Origin: Sternotherus odoratus
Lineage: Eukaryota > Chordata > Testudines > Kinosternidae
Assembly (NCBI GenBank): GCA_032164245.1
Contig: JAVMKO010000001.1
Coordinates: forward strand, 247,327,644 to 247,391,643
Direction: 5' to 3'
Length of the DNA: 64,000 nucleotides
The stretch's first letter is position 1, and each line of letters starts with the position of its first letter. Below the pieces are notes generated by a model. That model was given only the letters and a program-made list of their open reading frames with translations, had not been told where the DNA came from and searched no databases. Both the position numbers and the translations under genes were made by a program. Positions 32,995-43,827 of the stretch are shown here, piece after piece.

Positions 32995-34010
32995 CACAGA
33001 GGTTATCAGAGAAGTTGTCCAGATTCACGTTGTCTACAGCAGCTCATGACCATGAGTGCCTGCCTGAGGGCGGACTGTCAAAAACAGGAAGATACCCCAG
33101 ACTGGTGGTGTGTTCTAGAATCAGATTTCACCAAGCCAGCAACAAATATGAATGCCTAGATCACTGTAACGGTCTTACCATGAAGTCACATGGTACTCGG
33201 GCACTCCAGTCTATCTAGCCCCCCAAACAAACTAAACTTCATGATAAATGGTCACTTACATCAAAAATCACACAGGTTGCTTCCTGTCCCAGAAGATCAA
33301 TTACCCCAGATCAATTACCCCAGATCAATTGGTACCCAACATCTTACATCAAAGACAAAGCCTGTAGCCAATCTGTAATAAATTATCTAACAGATTATTA
33401 ACAAGGAAAAAGGAATAAGAGGGTTATTTACAAGTAAAGCAGCAAACATATACACACAAATGAGTTTCCATCTAACACCTAAGAGTGCCAGAGGTGGTGA
33501 TCTGTCAATTCAAAGTGTCTTTCAGGGAAGACCCAAGAGGCAGCTCCTCGGGATCTTGGCTTCAGTTTAGTCTCTGGCCCTGTCAGAGTTCAAATAGCCA
33601 AAAAAGAGAAATTTTTCATTGCACTTCATTTTATTTCCTTTATTCAGCTTCCAAGTCCACAGGAGGAGCTTGTATGTATTGTGATATTCCTTGTTGGCCC
33701 ATGTGGTTTTGAAAGTCCTTCTGGATCTGCAGGGAGGACGATTCCTGTGCCGGGGTTCACAAGTTCAGAGCAAACAGTTTCAAAGTGAAAAGCAAAACTT
33801 ACATCTTTTCTTACAATAGAACTAGAGACATTGCAAGTGAGATTAACATATGCAGCAACATACAAGCATTACACAGAGTCTAAACACTAAATAAATGTTT
33901 ATAAAACAAATACCTCATTTGAGGAAAACTAACATACAGGTAAACTGGGCTGTTCTCCATCTATGAGTTTGTTAGCTATTAGCTAATGCTTGAAATTTGG
34001 GGAAGAGCTG
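32995..34010. mobile_element. Probable LTR-derived repeat block
   Basis: I recognise several blocks here from an abundant turtle repeat, including CCAAGCCAGCAACAAATATG, TCTTACCATGAAGTCACATG, ATGATAAATGGTCACTTACA and TTATTTACAAGTAAAGCAGC. I believe it to be an LTR or ERV-derived unit in antisense orientation. A 14-bp unit AGATCAATTACCCC is repeated about 2.6 times at 33294-33331. I could not find TG/CA ends with a target duplication, so the limits and class are uncertain. Confidence 0.4.
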
Positions 34011-35025
34011 GAACCGGGGCTGCCAGCATCACAAAACTATTCTCAGGTGCTTTTATAGACAAGGTATATGACTGCATAATAATAACACTTTGAAATTCTC
34101 CGTGGTGCTTTATTTATATTTGTAAAAGAACCTTAAAAGTATGAGTCTTCAAAGCAATAAATTATCCTCACAATACCTTTCAGAGATAGGCATAGGACTT
34201 AAAGAAGCCACTTCACCCACCTCTTGGGAGAAACACAGCAGAACACTTAACAGCAGACATTACGAGAGGAAGTAAAGAATAATATAATTTGCAACATGCA
34301 ACTGAAATTGCACAAGGAAACCAGGTATAAAGAATGTGGGGTAAAATTTTCTGCATTTGACATCCCTTTGTTTTACTTTGGTTTAATCTGAAAGTCAAGA
34401 ACCCTTAACACTAAACTGAAGCATGGGTCAGTCCTGACTCAGAAGAAATAGTGTCACCTAATAAATGACCAATATCACGTCCTGCAGTTCCATACTCTTT
34501 TTAGGCCTGGCCCGATCTAGTTGGATTCAATTGTGATGAGTCCACTATAGGTCTTTTATAGTCATGTATTTGAATGTACTGTTTTCACAGTGGTATGGTA
34601 CGATGTCAAGTGGTTTGAGAGAAGCTGGCAGGATTGTCTCTGACTTCATGTTTTATATCAGATGAATTATGCTGTGAACTTTACAAGGTTGTGATGTTCA
34701 CTTTGGAACATAAAATGACCCCAAAGCAGACAAATCATCCATATTTCCTAGGTATTCAAAATTGGTCTGGAACTTTCCCTGAAATAAGCTTTCTTGTGAA
34801 ATTTTCAGTACTCCACCTTTCTGACAGGGTAGGACATATAGGAAGAGAGGCTTTTTGCAGTATTTTGACACTTCCAGTTATAACCAGGACATGCAACAAT
34901 ATGCAAAAGTGGAATGGGCTAAAGTCCTGAACTTATTTTAATACATTTCTATTTGTCAAGCATTGTTACTTATTAGTAGTGTGTAAAACTAAATGTTTGT
35001 GGTACAATGGGTGTTTTATATTACA
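34011..35025. other. Unassigned DNA with a faint antisense MIR
   Basis: Around 34090-34215 the order GTGCTTTATTTATATTTG, AATTATCCTCACAATACC and AGAGATAGGCATAGGACTTA faintly resembles antisense MIR. A 98-codon frame at 34634-34930 has no recognised homology. Confidence 0.3.
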
Positions 35026-35129
35026 CTAGCAAAAATACCCGGCGTTGCTCGGGTCCGTCGGAGGTGTAGAGGGGGTAGAGAGCTGAGCGAGTGTGGGGTC
35101 TGTTGGAGGGGGGAAGGGGCAGAGAGCAA

Positions 35130-35640
35130 ACCTGACACCCCCACATCACCCCCATGACAAAACCCGACACTCCCACCTCACTTACCCCTCGACCAACCCC
35201 GACTCACATTTTCACCCCCCACCCAAACCAAACACCCCCACATCACCCCCTACCAACACCCCCTGACCAACACCCACACCTCACCCCCAGTAGACCAAAC
35301 CTAACACACCCACCTCACTTTCCCCCCCAACCAAACCCGACACCCCTACCTACCACCACGAACAAATCCAACCCCCACACCTCACTTACCCCTCGACCAA
35401 CCCTGACACCCCTCCTCACCCCCCCAACCAAACCCAACCCCCCACCTTACCCCTCCACCAAACCCAACACCCCCTGACCAACCCCAACACCCACACCTCA
35501 CCCCTCACCCACCCAGACACCTTCGCACCCCCCCAGACCAAACCCGACACCCCCGGCTCACTTACCCCCCAACCAAACCTGACACCATCACCTCACCCCT
35601 GACCAAACCTGACACCCCTACCGAACTTACCCTTCGAACA
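35130..35640. repeat. C-rich strand-asymmetric minisatellite
   Basis: About 500 bases are made of imperfect units of roughly 30-35 bases like CCAACCAAACCCGACACCCCC followed by ACCTCACTTACCCC, with almost no G on the plus strand. The 107-codon frame here (35154-35477) encodes only a T/P/H-rich repeat and is not a gene. The complementary strand is G-rich and could form G-quadruplexes. Confidence 0.85.
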
Positions 35641-35644
35641 AACC

Positions 35645-35886
35645 CAACTCGGGTCCATCGGAGGTGGGGAGGGGGCAGAGAGCTGAGTGAGTGTGGGGTC
35701 CGTTGGAGGGGGGAGGGGCAGAGAGCTGAGCGAGTGCGGGGTCCATTGGAGGGGGGAGGGGGCAGAGAGCTGAGTGAATGCAGGGTCCATTGGAGGGGGG
35801 AGGGGCAGAGAGCTGAGCGAGTGCGGGGTCCATTGGAGGGGGGAGGGGGCAGAGAGCTGAGTGAATGCAGGGTCCATTGGAGGGGG
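35645..35886. repeat. 43/44-bp G-rich tandem array with two-unit higher order
   Basis: Units of GGAGGGGGGAGGGGCAGAGA followed by GCTGAGCGAGTGCGGGGTCCATT are repeated about 5.5 times. Alternate units differ consistently (GAGCGAGTGCGG versus GAGTGAATGCAG), giving an 87-bp dimer. The same unit occurs twice in Helitron-like copy 1 and about once in copy 3. Confidence 0.9.
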
Positions 35887-36144
35887 TATTATGACATCAT
35901 AACTATGTCACAGAGAACAGCAGCTGCTCAGCTGATGTGATTGGCCTTTAAATAATTTCACCCCTGGGGGGCGTCAGAGGTGAGATTTGAAAAATTTTCG
36001 ACTCTTACCCTGATTAGGACCCTAAGACCTATAACTGTACCAAATTTCAAGTCTCTAGCTCAAACGGTGTGGAAGGAGTAAGCGCACATACATACATGCA
36101 TACATATATGCACGCATACACCATTTGACTTTTATATATAGAGA

Positions 36145-36497
36145 CTAGTGAAAATACCCGGCGTTGCTCGGGTCTGTCGGAGGTGGGGAGGGGGCAGAGA
36201 GTGGAGCAAATGTGGGGTCCGTTGGAGGGGGTATTATGACATCATAACTATGTCACAGAGAACAGCAGCTGCCCAGCTGATGTGATTGGCCTTTAAAGAA
36301 TTTCACCCTGGGGGGCGTCAGAGGTGAGATTTGAAATTTTTTTGAATCTTACCCTGATTAGAACCCTAAGACCTATAACTGTACCAAATTTCAAGTCTCT
36401 AGCTCAAACGGTGTGGAAGGAGTAAGTGCACATACATACATACACGCATACAGACACGCATACAATGCATACACCATTTGACTTTTATATATATAGA
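36145..36497 (-). mobile_element. Non-autonomous Helitron-like element, copy 3, tandem to copy 2
   Basis: The copy reads CTAGTGAAAATACCCGGCGT at the left and CACCATTTGACTTTTATATATATAGA at the right. It is 353 bp, same orientation as copy 2, and separated from it by two bases. Its outer right neighbour is T (36498) and its left neighbour is A (36144), consistent with AT insertion. It lacks the long arrays. The sequence from GTATTATGACATCATAACTA to the end is almost identical to copy 2, so the two are close relatives or a tandem product. Confidence 0.7.
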
Positions 36498-37079
36498 TGT
36501 ACATAAAGTGCACATATTTACATACCAATAGGTACTACCATTCCGAGTGACCACATAATTACATGATCTATCCTCTGCCATGCCTCCCTGTGTTACATTT
36601 TATCTGTTCCCATTTCAATTTAGACTGTTGAAGGAAATCCATCTTTATCTCTACCATAAAGTGCTATGCACATCTGTGGTGTGATAAGTAATGTTATACA
36701 TAAAATATACACATCTTCTCCACATGCAGAAGCAGAGGGATCCGTATGAGCTTTTATTTAACTGATCTCTTCTTTCAAACAAGGTTACATACTACTAATA
36801 CAAAGTGTCATTATTTTGTTGGAGAGAGCACAATAGTCAATTGGCATTCTGATGTGTCCTTGTCACTTACCTACATTTTTTGATACTTATGTGCTATTAA
36901 CAGTTTTCTGAAGGGAAAGAGAGAGGGAAGAGTGGGAAAAAGCTACAGAAGAGATATCACATTGTGGGTACAGAGATGGATGTTGTGATGAGAAAGGTTA
37001 GATATAAAGAGACCAGGCAGACAGATTAGGAGGTCACAGGGGGTAAATTCTTAGCTAAATTCATTCTTGCTCAAACCAA
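36498..37079. other. Unassigned DNA
   Basis: No recognised element or gene. Confidence 0.4.
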
Positions 37080-37199
37080 GGACATGATTATGATCTCTCT
37101 GCAACATTGGTATAAATTAAGCATAAATGAGAAAAAAATCCAGTCCACTGAAGTTAAATTACTCCTAATTTACACTGGTGGGGGATTAGAATCAGGCCC
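37080..37199. repeat. Ancient palindromic MITE, GATTATGATCTC...ATTAGAATCAGGCCC type
   Basis: The left GGACATGATTATGATCTCTC and the right GGGGATTAGAATCAGGCCC are inverted relatives. Inside, GGTATAAATTAAGCATAAATG and ACTCCTAATTTACACTGG represent the two central arms. Same group as 3411-3515. Confidence 0.5.
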
Positions 37200-38181
37200 T
37201 TATGCTGTCTAGCGAAGGTGATAAACTGTGTCCTTCACAAACACATTTTTCACATATAGGTTTCATAATCTTGTTTCTTCTCCATTTCTTTCTGAAATGC
37301 TAAATGATCGTGAAGTATATTTCATGGATTCAGGTTAACCTACTGTATCCACTGCTAAATATTGCTTGAGTATCTTTACTTGGCAAGTTTTAAGTGTCTT
37401 ACTAATTGGCTCCTGTGTGCATACAGTACAATTGCTGTCAGGAATAACTGCTAAGCTGCTAATTATGGAATCTAAAAATTGCTGTTTTGTAGTTAATTGG
37501 AAAGCATTTATCTTAATACATTTAAATTATAAATAGCCAAAATGAAATAAAAATCCTTTAGAACAATAATTTAAATAATTAAAAATCCAGCTTTATACAT
37601 GAGGATTGAGGAAACATTGTATGAGAAAAAATGGGGAAGATCTAAAACAAAAACTTACCTGATATTTGCTGGAACTAATGAAATAGCTGAAGAAATCGAT
37701 TAATGTGAGTTACTTTACCACCACACAGTGCTAAATTTTGAAACATAAGTGCCTTCATTTAGGCTTCAAAATCTATATACAGCTGTGTAAGTGCTGGCCG
37801 AAGTGCCTAAATATGGATTTATGGTCCCAGTTCAAACACATGTTTGAAATTTGGTTCTCAGAATGTCTCATTGGTATGAACACAGGAGAGAGAGCGAGAG
37901 AGAGAGATGCTTTATAAATTTGCCAGAGTTTCTAATCCAAAATTCCTCAAAAATTCAGCAGAACTCACCATCCTTAGTTTATTCCCTCATAATCTATAAT
38001 TAAGATGGTCTTCTCTGTGTGGATTTTTTTTTCTTTTTTAGGGAATGATGCCTAACTTATTCAATAGCTCTACAACTACAATCACAAGTGCTATACCTAA
38101 ATATACAATCAGATTAATGTCCCTGACGTTGGTCTGGCAACACATATAGGAAATGAAATTAGAATAGAAATGTATGGCTAG
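37200..38181. other. Unassigned DNA
   Basis: A (GA)n-like stretch lies at 37886-37908 (GAGAGAGAGCGAGAGAGAGA). Otherwise only AT-rich sequence and a weak AAGTGCCTAAATATGG piece were seen. Confidence 0.4.
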
Positions 38182-38314
38182 AATGGAGTTTGACTAATCC
38201 AGTCCCCCTGCATTGAGGCAGCACCCAGTAAATTTAGGCCATCCCTGACAGGAGTTTGTCTAGCCGAGTCTTAAAAACCTCTGGTGTTTGAGATTCTGCA
38301 ACCTCCTTGGAAGC

Positions 38315-39157
38315 TGTGACCTTAAGTGCACCCCAGTGCCGGTGGGTATACAGTTATGATATATACCAAAATGTGGCAGGTAATATATCACTCAAATAAT
38401 AACTCATTAATCATTAATAGATTAGTATGATGTATGTAAGGTAGGCCACAAAGGACTGAATAGATATGTGTCAGAAATATGTTCTTAAAATTGATTTGGC
38501 AAGCAGTACCTTACCCAAACCTGTTCCAGGCAAAGAAATGTGTTTCTGCCTGCTTGAACTTGTCATCTTAGCATCCTTCATCTAAAGAGACAAAGAAGCC
38601 AAACTTCTGAGCTTTGGGAAGGATTCTGGCCAAAGAGTCTGTTCAGCCATGCTAAAAAGAGACTTGGAGAGAAACACTTTGTTGAACAAGAGACTAGTTT
38701 AAATCAAGTTTTTGTCTTAGAAATGTAACTTTACTTTTGTTTGTTGGTAGCCCTTGCTATCTTTTATTTCTTATACTTCGAATCACTTAAACCTATGACT
38801 TTCCATTTACTTTTACTGTACTCCAATTCAGTGCTTGATTAAAATAGAGTGTATGTTAAGGTAATGAGCTGCTTTAAGGGAGCTGTGAATTTACTCATTT
38901 CTGTAAGCGTTCAGTGACAGGACTGGATACTACAGTACAGATGGTTTGGAGGAAGTGTGGGACTGGAAGGTTGTTGGAGGTTACCCTGCAAGAAGTAACA
39001 CAGGCTTGTAGAAGCTAATGTGAAGCTATTGTGCTGTGAGCATGCTGCTGCTGTCAAGGATCTGAACCAAGCAGCACAGCACAGAGACAGACACCCAGGG
39101 TTACATACCGGGAGGATACACAATCAATTATGCTCTGAGTTGAACCCCAAAGCATCA
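38315..39157. mobile_element. 843-bp solo LTR inside the CR1 copy
   Basis: The insert starts TGTGACCTTAAG and ends CCAAAGCATCA (TG...CA). It is flanked by TGGAAGC on both sides (38308-38314 and 39158-39164). Removing it restores continuous CR1 sequence (CTCCTTGGAAGC then CTATTCTAG). It contains AAGAAACACTTTGTTG and AGTAATAACACAGG-like pieces but no coding. Recombination between two LTRs would have left it. The 7-bp duplication is longer than for most retroviruses, so one or two of the bases may be chance matches. Confidence 0.75.
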
Positions 39158-40217
39158 TGGAAGCCTATTCTAGTGCTTAACTATCTTTATAGTTAGAAAG
39201 TTTTTCCTAATAACTAACCCAAATCTCCCTGGCTGAAGATTAAGCCCATTACTTCTTGCCCTATTTTCAGTGGACATGGAGAGCAATTTATCACAATACT
39301 CTTAACATTTTGAAAACTGTTATTAAGCCCCCAATAGCTGTTTTTAACAAGACCAAATATGTCCATTTTTTACACTTTTTGTTTTTGTTTTTATTGTTCT
39401 CCTCTGGATTCTATCCAGTTTGTCCACATCTTTCTTAAAGTGTAGCAACCAGAACTGGACACAGTACTCCAGCTGTGGCCTCATCAATCACCTTCTATGG
39501 CTTACATATGACACTCCTTTTAACACATCACAGAAATATTTTAGTCTGTTTTGCAATTGCCTCACATTGTTGACTCATATTTAATTTGTCATCTATTGAA
39601 ACTCTCAATTGCTTTTCATCAATGCTCATTTTAGCCAGTTATTCCCCATTTTGTAGTTTTACATTTGACACTTCCTTCCTACATGTATTACTTTACATGT
39701 CTCTACTGAATTTCATCTTGTTGATTTCAGACTAGTTCTCTAATTTACCAAAGTTGTTTTGAATTCCAATTCTGTCCTTCAAAGTGCTTGCAACCCCTCA
39801 CAGGTTGGTGTTGTCCACAGATCTTATAAGTGTACTTTTCACACCATTATCCAAGTCATTAATGAAAATATTGAATAATACTGGACCCAGGACAGACCCA
39901 AGTGAGAGCACGCCAGATACGTTCTCCCACTTTGAAAGTGAACCACTGATGACTACTCTGAGTATGGTCTTTCAAACAGTTTTGCACCAGTAATTTAATC
40001 TAGGACACATTTTCCTAGTTTGCTTATGAGAATGTCTTGTGGAACTGTCAAAAGCCTTATTAAAATTAAGATATGTCTACCTCACCCACCCTTCATGAGT
40101 TCTCAAAGATAATTGCTAATGCTTCTGGAATTCCTTCAAGTAGCTACTTAAACACCCTACAATGAATTTTATCAGGACCTGCCAACTGAAATACATCTAT
40201 CTTATCTAAATATTCTT

Positions 40218-40484
40218 TCACTTGTTTTTCCCTATTTTAGCATGCATTCCTTCACCCTTGTTGTTAATATTAATTGTGTTCAGTGTCCGGTCACCATTAG
40301 CCTTTATAATGAAGACTACATCAAAATACACAAACAATTCAGCTGTCTTGATGACATCAGCTATTAGCTCTCTTTCTGATCTTAGTAGAGGACTTTTCTT
40401 CATATTTCTCTTGCTCCTAATGCATTTATAGAACTTATTGTTGCCTTTTATGTCTTTTGCAAGATGTAACTCATTTAGTGCCAA
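40218..40484 (-). pseudogene. CR1 ORF2 fragment between endonuclease and reverse transcriptase
   Basis: This 88-codon minus-strand frame contains LHLAKDIKGNNKFYKCIRSK, the conserved CR1 'DIKGNKKxFYKYIxSKR' segment, then a PLLRSERELIADVIKTAELF block that precedes the reverse transcriptase. It is the longest uninterrupted remnant of the CR1 copy. The start codon is incidental, since the real protein would extend both ways. Confidence 0.8.
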
Positions 40485-41330
40485 TCGTTTCTGATTTTGC
40501 GCCTACATGTTTGTGTTATTCTTTTATTTTTATCCTTAACAGTTTGTCCATGTTTAGTTTGTTAAAGAGTTTCTGATGGAGTCATATTGGCCTTTTGGTA
40601 TTCTTCTTTTATTTCATTTGTATTTGGATAGTTTGCTTTTGTGTCTTTAATATTGTTTCTTTCATAAACAGCTACTTTCCTGAACACTTTCCTTTAGCTT
40701 TTCTTCCCATGACATTTTATCTAACAGTTCCCTGAGTTTGTTGAAGTCTGTTTTTTTGAAGTCCATTGTTCTTATTCCATTGTACTAACTCCTTCCTTTC
40801 TTTAAAATCATGATATCTATCATTTCATGAAGACTTTCACCCAAATTGCACTCACTTTCAGATTTGCTACCAATTTCTTCCTATTCGTCAGAATCAAGTC
40901 TAAAATGATGATTCCCCTGGTTATTTCCTCCAACTTCTGAAACAAAACGTTATCCAAAACACATTCCAAGAACTTACTGGGCATTTTGTGCTTTGCCATT
41001 TAGTATTACTTTTCCAACTGCAGTTAAAATCCCCCATTGCTACCAGGTTTTGTATTTTGTATATGTATGTTATTTGTTCTAGAAATGCCTCACCCATCTC
41101 TTTTTCCTGATTTGGTGGTTTATCATAGACCTTCTACTATGGTGTTGCCCCTATTTCCCCCCCTTTTAGCTTCATCCAGAGACTTTCAACTGGTCTGCCT
41201 TTCACCTCCTTCTGCACCTCTGAACAAGTGTGTACATTCTTGATACGTAATGCAAGGCATCCTCTGTTTTTTCCCTCCCTTCCCTACCTGAACCCTCTAC
41301 ACCAATATTGCATTCATGATAACAGCCCCC

Positions 41331-42590
41331 ATGTTAGGGAAGAGACAGGACTGTGCCTTTTTGCATATCATTTCTACTCATAGATGGTTGTCTGTCCCTA
41401 TGGGATTGCCCATAGGCTGCCCTAACCTGCTCCATGTTGGGGTTGAGCTCAGAAATCAATGAGCCAGAACAAAAAAAATCAGTGCAACTGAGAATTTAGG
41501 CCATAATGTATAAAATGTGTGCATCTAGGGAGTTAAAATGGAGAGTGGTGTTAGAGCAGCATTCAGAATGCATATTTTCCTGCTCTTGTAGTGTCTACCT
41601 ATGCCACTCACATACAGATTTCTGCTATGAAATAATATCTATAGTGGTAGACTTCAGAATGATGACCAGTTTCAGTTTATTTTGCAAACTCTGTATCTTT
41701 TCATGAAAGCCTTTACCAGTAACAGATTATTAGAAATTGCTTGTAAGGCATTTTTGTTCTGTTTTAGCATTTTTTGGAAGGATATAAAATTTTTCATATT
41801 TGGCAGGGAAGTGGGAGAGTATGTAGGCTGGAGCAAGAGTCATACTCAAAGATACTTAATAGCGTGGGAGGAAGACGCTAAGCGTTAATATCCTCCAAAA
41901 CTCATATAATGGTTCAGGAGTGTGTGAGGGACAGCTGCTACCTGGGAAGATGGTCATTTCACTTGCTTGATATTAATTACTCATTACTTTTTTATAGAAA
42001 ACTGATATGCAAAGGACCAAAAGAAAATCCACCCAGAGACTGATAAAAATAACATAACAAGACACCAAACTATTACTAATTGTCACCAGCATTCAGCAGA
42101 GAGACCAAGAAGTGAATGGATATGGAGATGGAATTACCTTCTTAAGAACACTGGGTGATAGCTACTGCCTATGCACCTAGAAAACAAATACGAATTTTCT
42201 ATGTTATCAGCCCAATTCCTTTATTAAACAGTAAATTCAACTTCAAATACATTTGAAAAAAAATGACCAGAGACTAGACCATCTCCTTTTCCCACCATCT
42301 CCTTTTCCCACCATGAAAGACAATATTACAAAAATAAAAATCAAATAAATTAGTCTTAAAATGAACCTAAACAGCTGAACCATGCGCATTAGAAATCAAA
42401 ACACTATGAAATTCCACATTTTCTGTTTTCAATGTCAGTGTTGAGAGCCCTGAAAAACTCACTTTTTAATTCTGTTCGGCTTTATTTAGGAGTCTATCAT
42501 TCAGGAGTTTTAATATCTTGCACACAATGTTTTAACACTGGGGTGTTTGAAAAGGAGGAAGATTAAATCTGTGTTTAGGCATCAAAATAA
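41331..42590. other. Unassigned DNA
   Basis: A direct duplication of CCATCTCCTTTTCCCACCAT lies at 42279-42315. Frames up to 72 codons are of no recognised family. Confidence 0.4.
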
Positions 42591-42680
42591 AGGTGGCCTT
42601 ATTTTCAGAGGCCTGAGCACTCATCATTCTCATTGAACTCAATATAAGCTTTTTTACATACCATCTCTGAAAATGAGATC
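42591..42680. repeat. Palindromic repeat, TGGCCTTATTTTCAGAGG type
   Basis: GTGGCCTTATTTTCAGAGGC at the left and ATCTCTGAAAATGAG at the right, around CTCATTGAACTCAATA, resemble the family at 8068-8177. Confidence 0.45.
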
Positions 42681-42722
42681 TTCCTAAGTTAGGCTCCTAA
42701 CTGTATTAAGTATGGCCAATTA

Positions 42723-42859
42723 CCGTGTTTCCCCGAAAATAAGACAGTGTCTTATATTAATTTTTGCTCCCAAAATTACATTACATTATATTACAGCGAG
42801 AGGCAAAACTGGAAGTACATCTTATTTTTGGGGGATGTCTTACTTTCGGGGAAACAGGG
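42723..42859. mobile_element. Mariner/Tc1-type MITE, 137 bp, TA target
   Basis: The ends CCGTGTTTCCCCGAAAATAA and the complement of TTACTTTCGGGGAAACAGGG are inverted repeats of more than 24 bases. They extend inward as GACAGTGTCTTAT and the GTACATCTTATTTTTGGGGG side. TA lies on each side (42721-42722 and 42860-42861), the usual target duplication of Tc1/mariner. The element is non-coding. I recognise the end sequence as a widespread vertebrate MITE. Confidence 0.85.
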
Positions 42860-42861
42860 TA

Positions 42862-43827
42862 AGTATTTTTGGCCAATGTCTATTACTATTAAGCATTAAA
42901 AAAAAACAAGATTAACTAGCTTTAAAGAAATTTAACAACAAGAACAAATAAAAAATGTCTGTTGTCATTATCATTTCCCATCTGATCCTGTTTAAGGTCT
43001 GAATTCTGAAGGCTCTTCTACAACACACAATATGTTATCATCAAATTATCAATATGACTCAGGTCATTTTCAATGTCACAGTAGGGATGTTTTCTTTCTG
43101 CAACTTTGCCCCTTGACTTACCCAATCTGTGCTTGTGATGGTAGCAATACATCTAGTCTTAGTAACATGAGTCAGCACAGTGGCTGAGGCTGACTCAGAC
43201 TGACAACAACTGATGAATGATACATGGCTAAATAAGTGGAATCCTTCTCATGGAAATTACTTTAATGAGTGTTTTGAATAGGATTAAGCAGAGCGTTGGT
43301 GAATTACTCAAATGTGAGAAGCTGAACGTTCGAGAGCTGAGAAAATTAGATTGAGTTGGTGGATCTGGTTAGTGCAAGGAAAAGCAGTTGCTCTGGCTTA
43401 CATTTCAACCTATGTCTCTACTGTTTGGAGCTATTTTGGAAATATTTTGCTCTGCCTCTTTAAAAATAAAGGATTCAGAAGTGGGAGGAGAGGGTGGAAG
43501 AATATGTGGCAGAGACAGGTCTATTAAAAAAGTCAGCTCTCTTTTACTCTTTTTTATTGCATTGTTGTCCTCAGACCCTCTATCTTTATCCTCTCACTCT
43601 CAAACAACATAAAAGAAAATAACAGAAAATAATAGCTATGGTAACTGTTTAGCTTGTAAATAAGTACTAGTTAAAAGAACCAGTCATCAAATTGATGGTT
43701 CATTGGGGACTAATGAACCATTATGAAGCCCCATTGATTTTAGATAATAGAATTTAGGCAGCAGTCCTCAAACACAGCGCATGACTTCAGATAAGATAGA
43801 CTTAAGCCCTGATCCTGCAATATGTCC
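42862..43827. other. Unassigned DNA
   Basis: No recognised gene or element. Confidence 0.4.

Larger units (their letters stand above)
35026..36142 (-). mobile_element. Non-autonomous Helitron-like element, copy 2, expanded by minisatellites
   Basis: On the plus strand the copy reads CTAGCAAAAATACCCGGCGT at the left and ...CACCATTTGACTTTTATATATAGA at the right, the complement of the TC...CTAG plan of copy 1. The preceding base is A (35025), as expected for insertion at AT. At 1117 bp it is almost three times longer than copies 1 and 3. The excess is a C-rich array (35130-35640) and a G-rich 43/44-bp array (35645-35886). The shared 5' region follows (35887-36142), with CAGAGAACAGCAGCTG, GGGGCGTCAGAGGTGAGATT and CAAATTTCAAGTCTCTAGCT. 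No Rep/helicase coding is present. Confidence 0.7.
38182..41330 (-). mobile_element. CR1-type LINE (long, degenerate), split by a solo LTR
   Basis: The plus strand is the complement of CR1 over about 2.3 kb once the LTR is removed. It runs from the 3' end (GACTAATCCAGTCCCCCTGC, then TCTTAAAAACCTCTGGTG), through GAAAGTTTTTCCTAATAACT, CCACATCTTTCTTAAAGTGT and CATTAATGAAAATATTGAAT. Further right come TAAGATATGTCTACCTCACC, TCCTAATGCATTTATAGAAC and TTTTTGAAGTCCATTGTTC, reaching CCAATATTGCATTCATGAT in the endonuclease part. CR1 ORF2 encodes an APE-type endonuclease and reverse transcriptase; many stops and frameshifts make this copy dead. No separate 5' untranslated region was recognised. Confidence 0.9.

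Noticed and set aside
33294..33331. Short direct repeats (14 bp, 2.6 copies) considered as a CRISPR-like array
   Set aside because: There are no spacers, the units are contiguous, and the genome is vertebrate.
35154..35477. 107-codon threonine/proline/histidine-rich frame
   Set aside because: It is the translation of the C-rich minisatellite in the Helitron-like copy.
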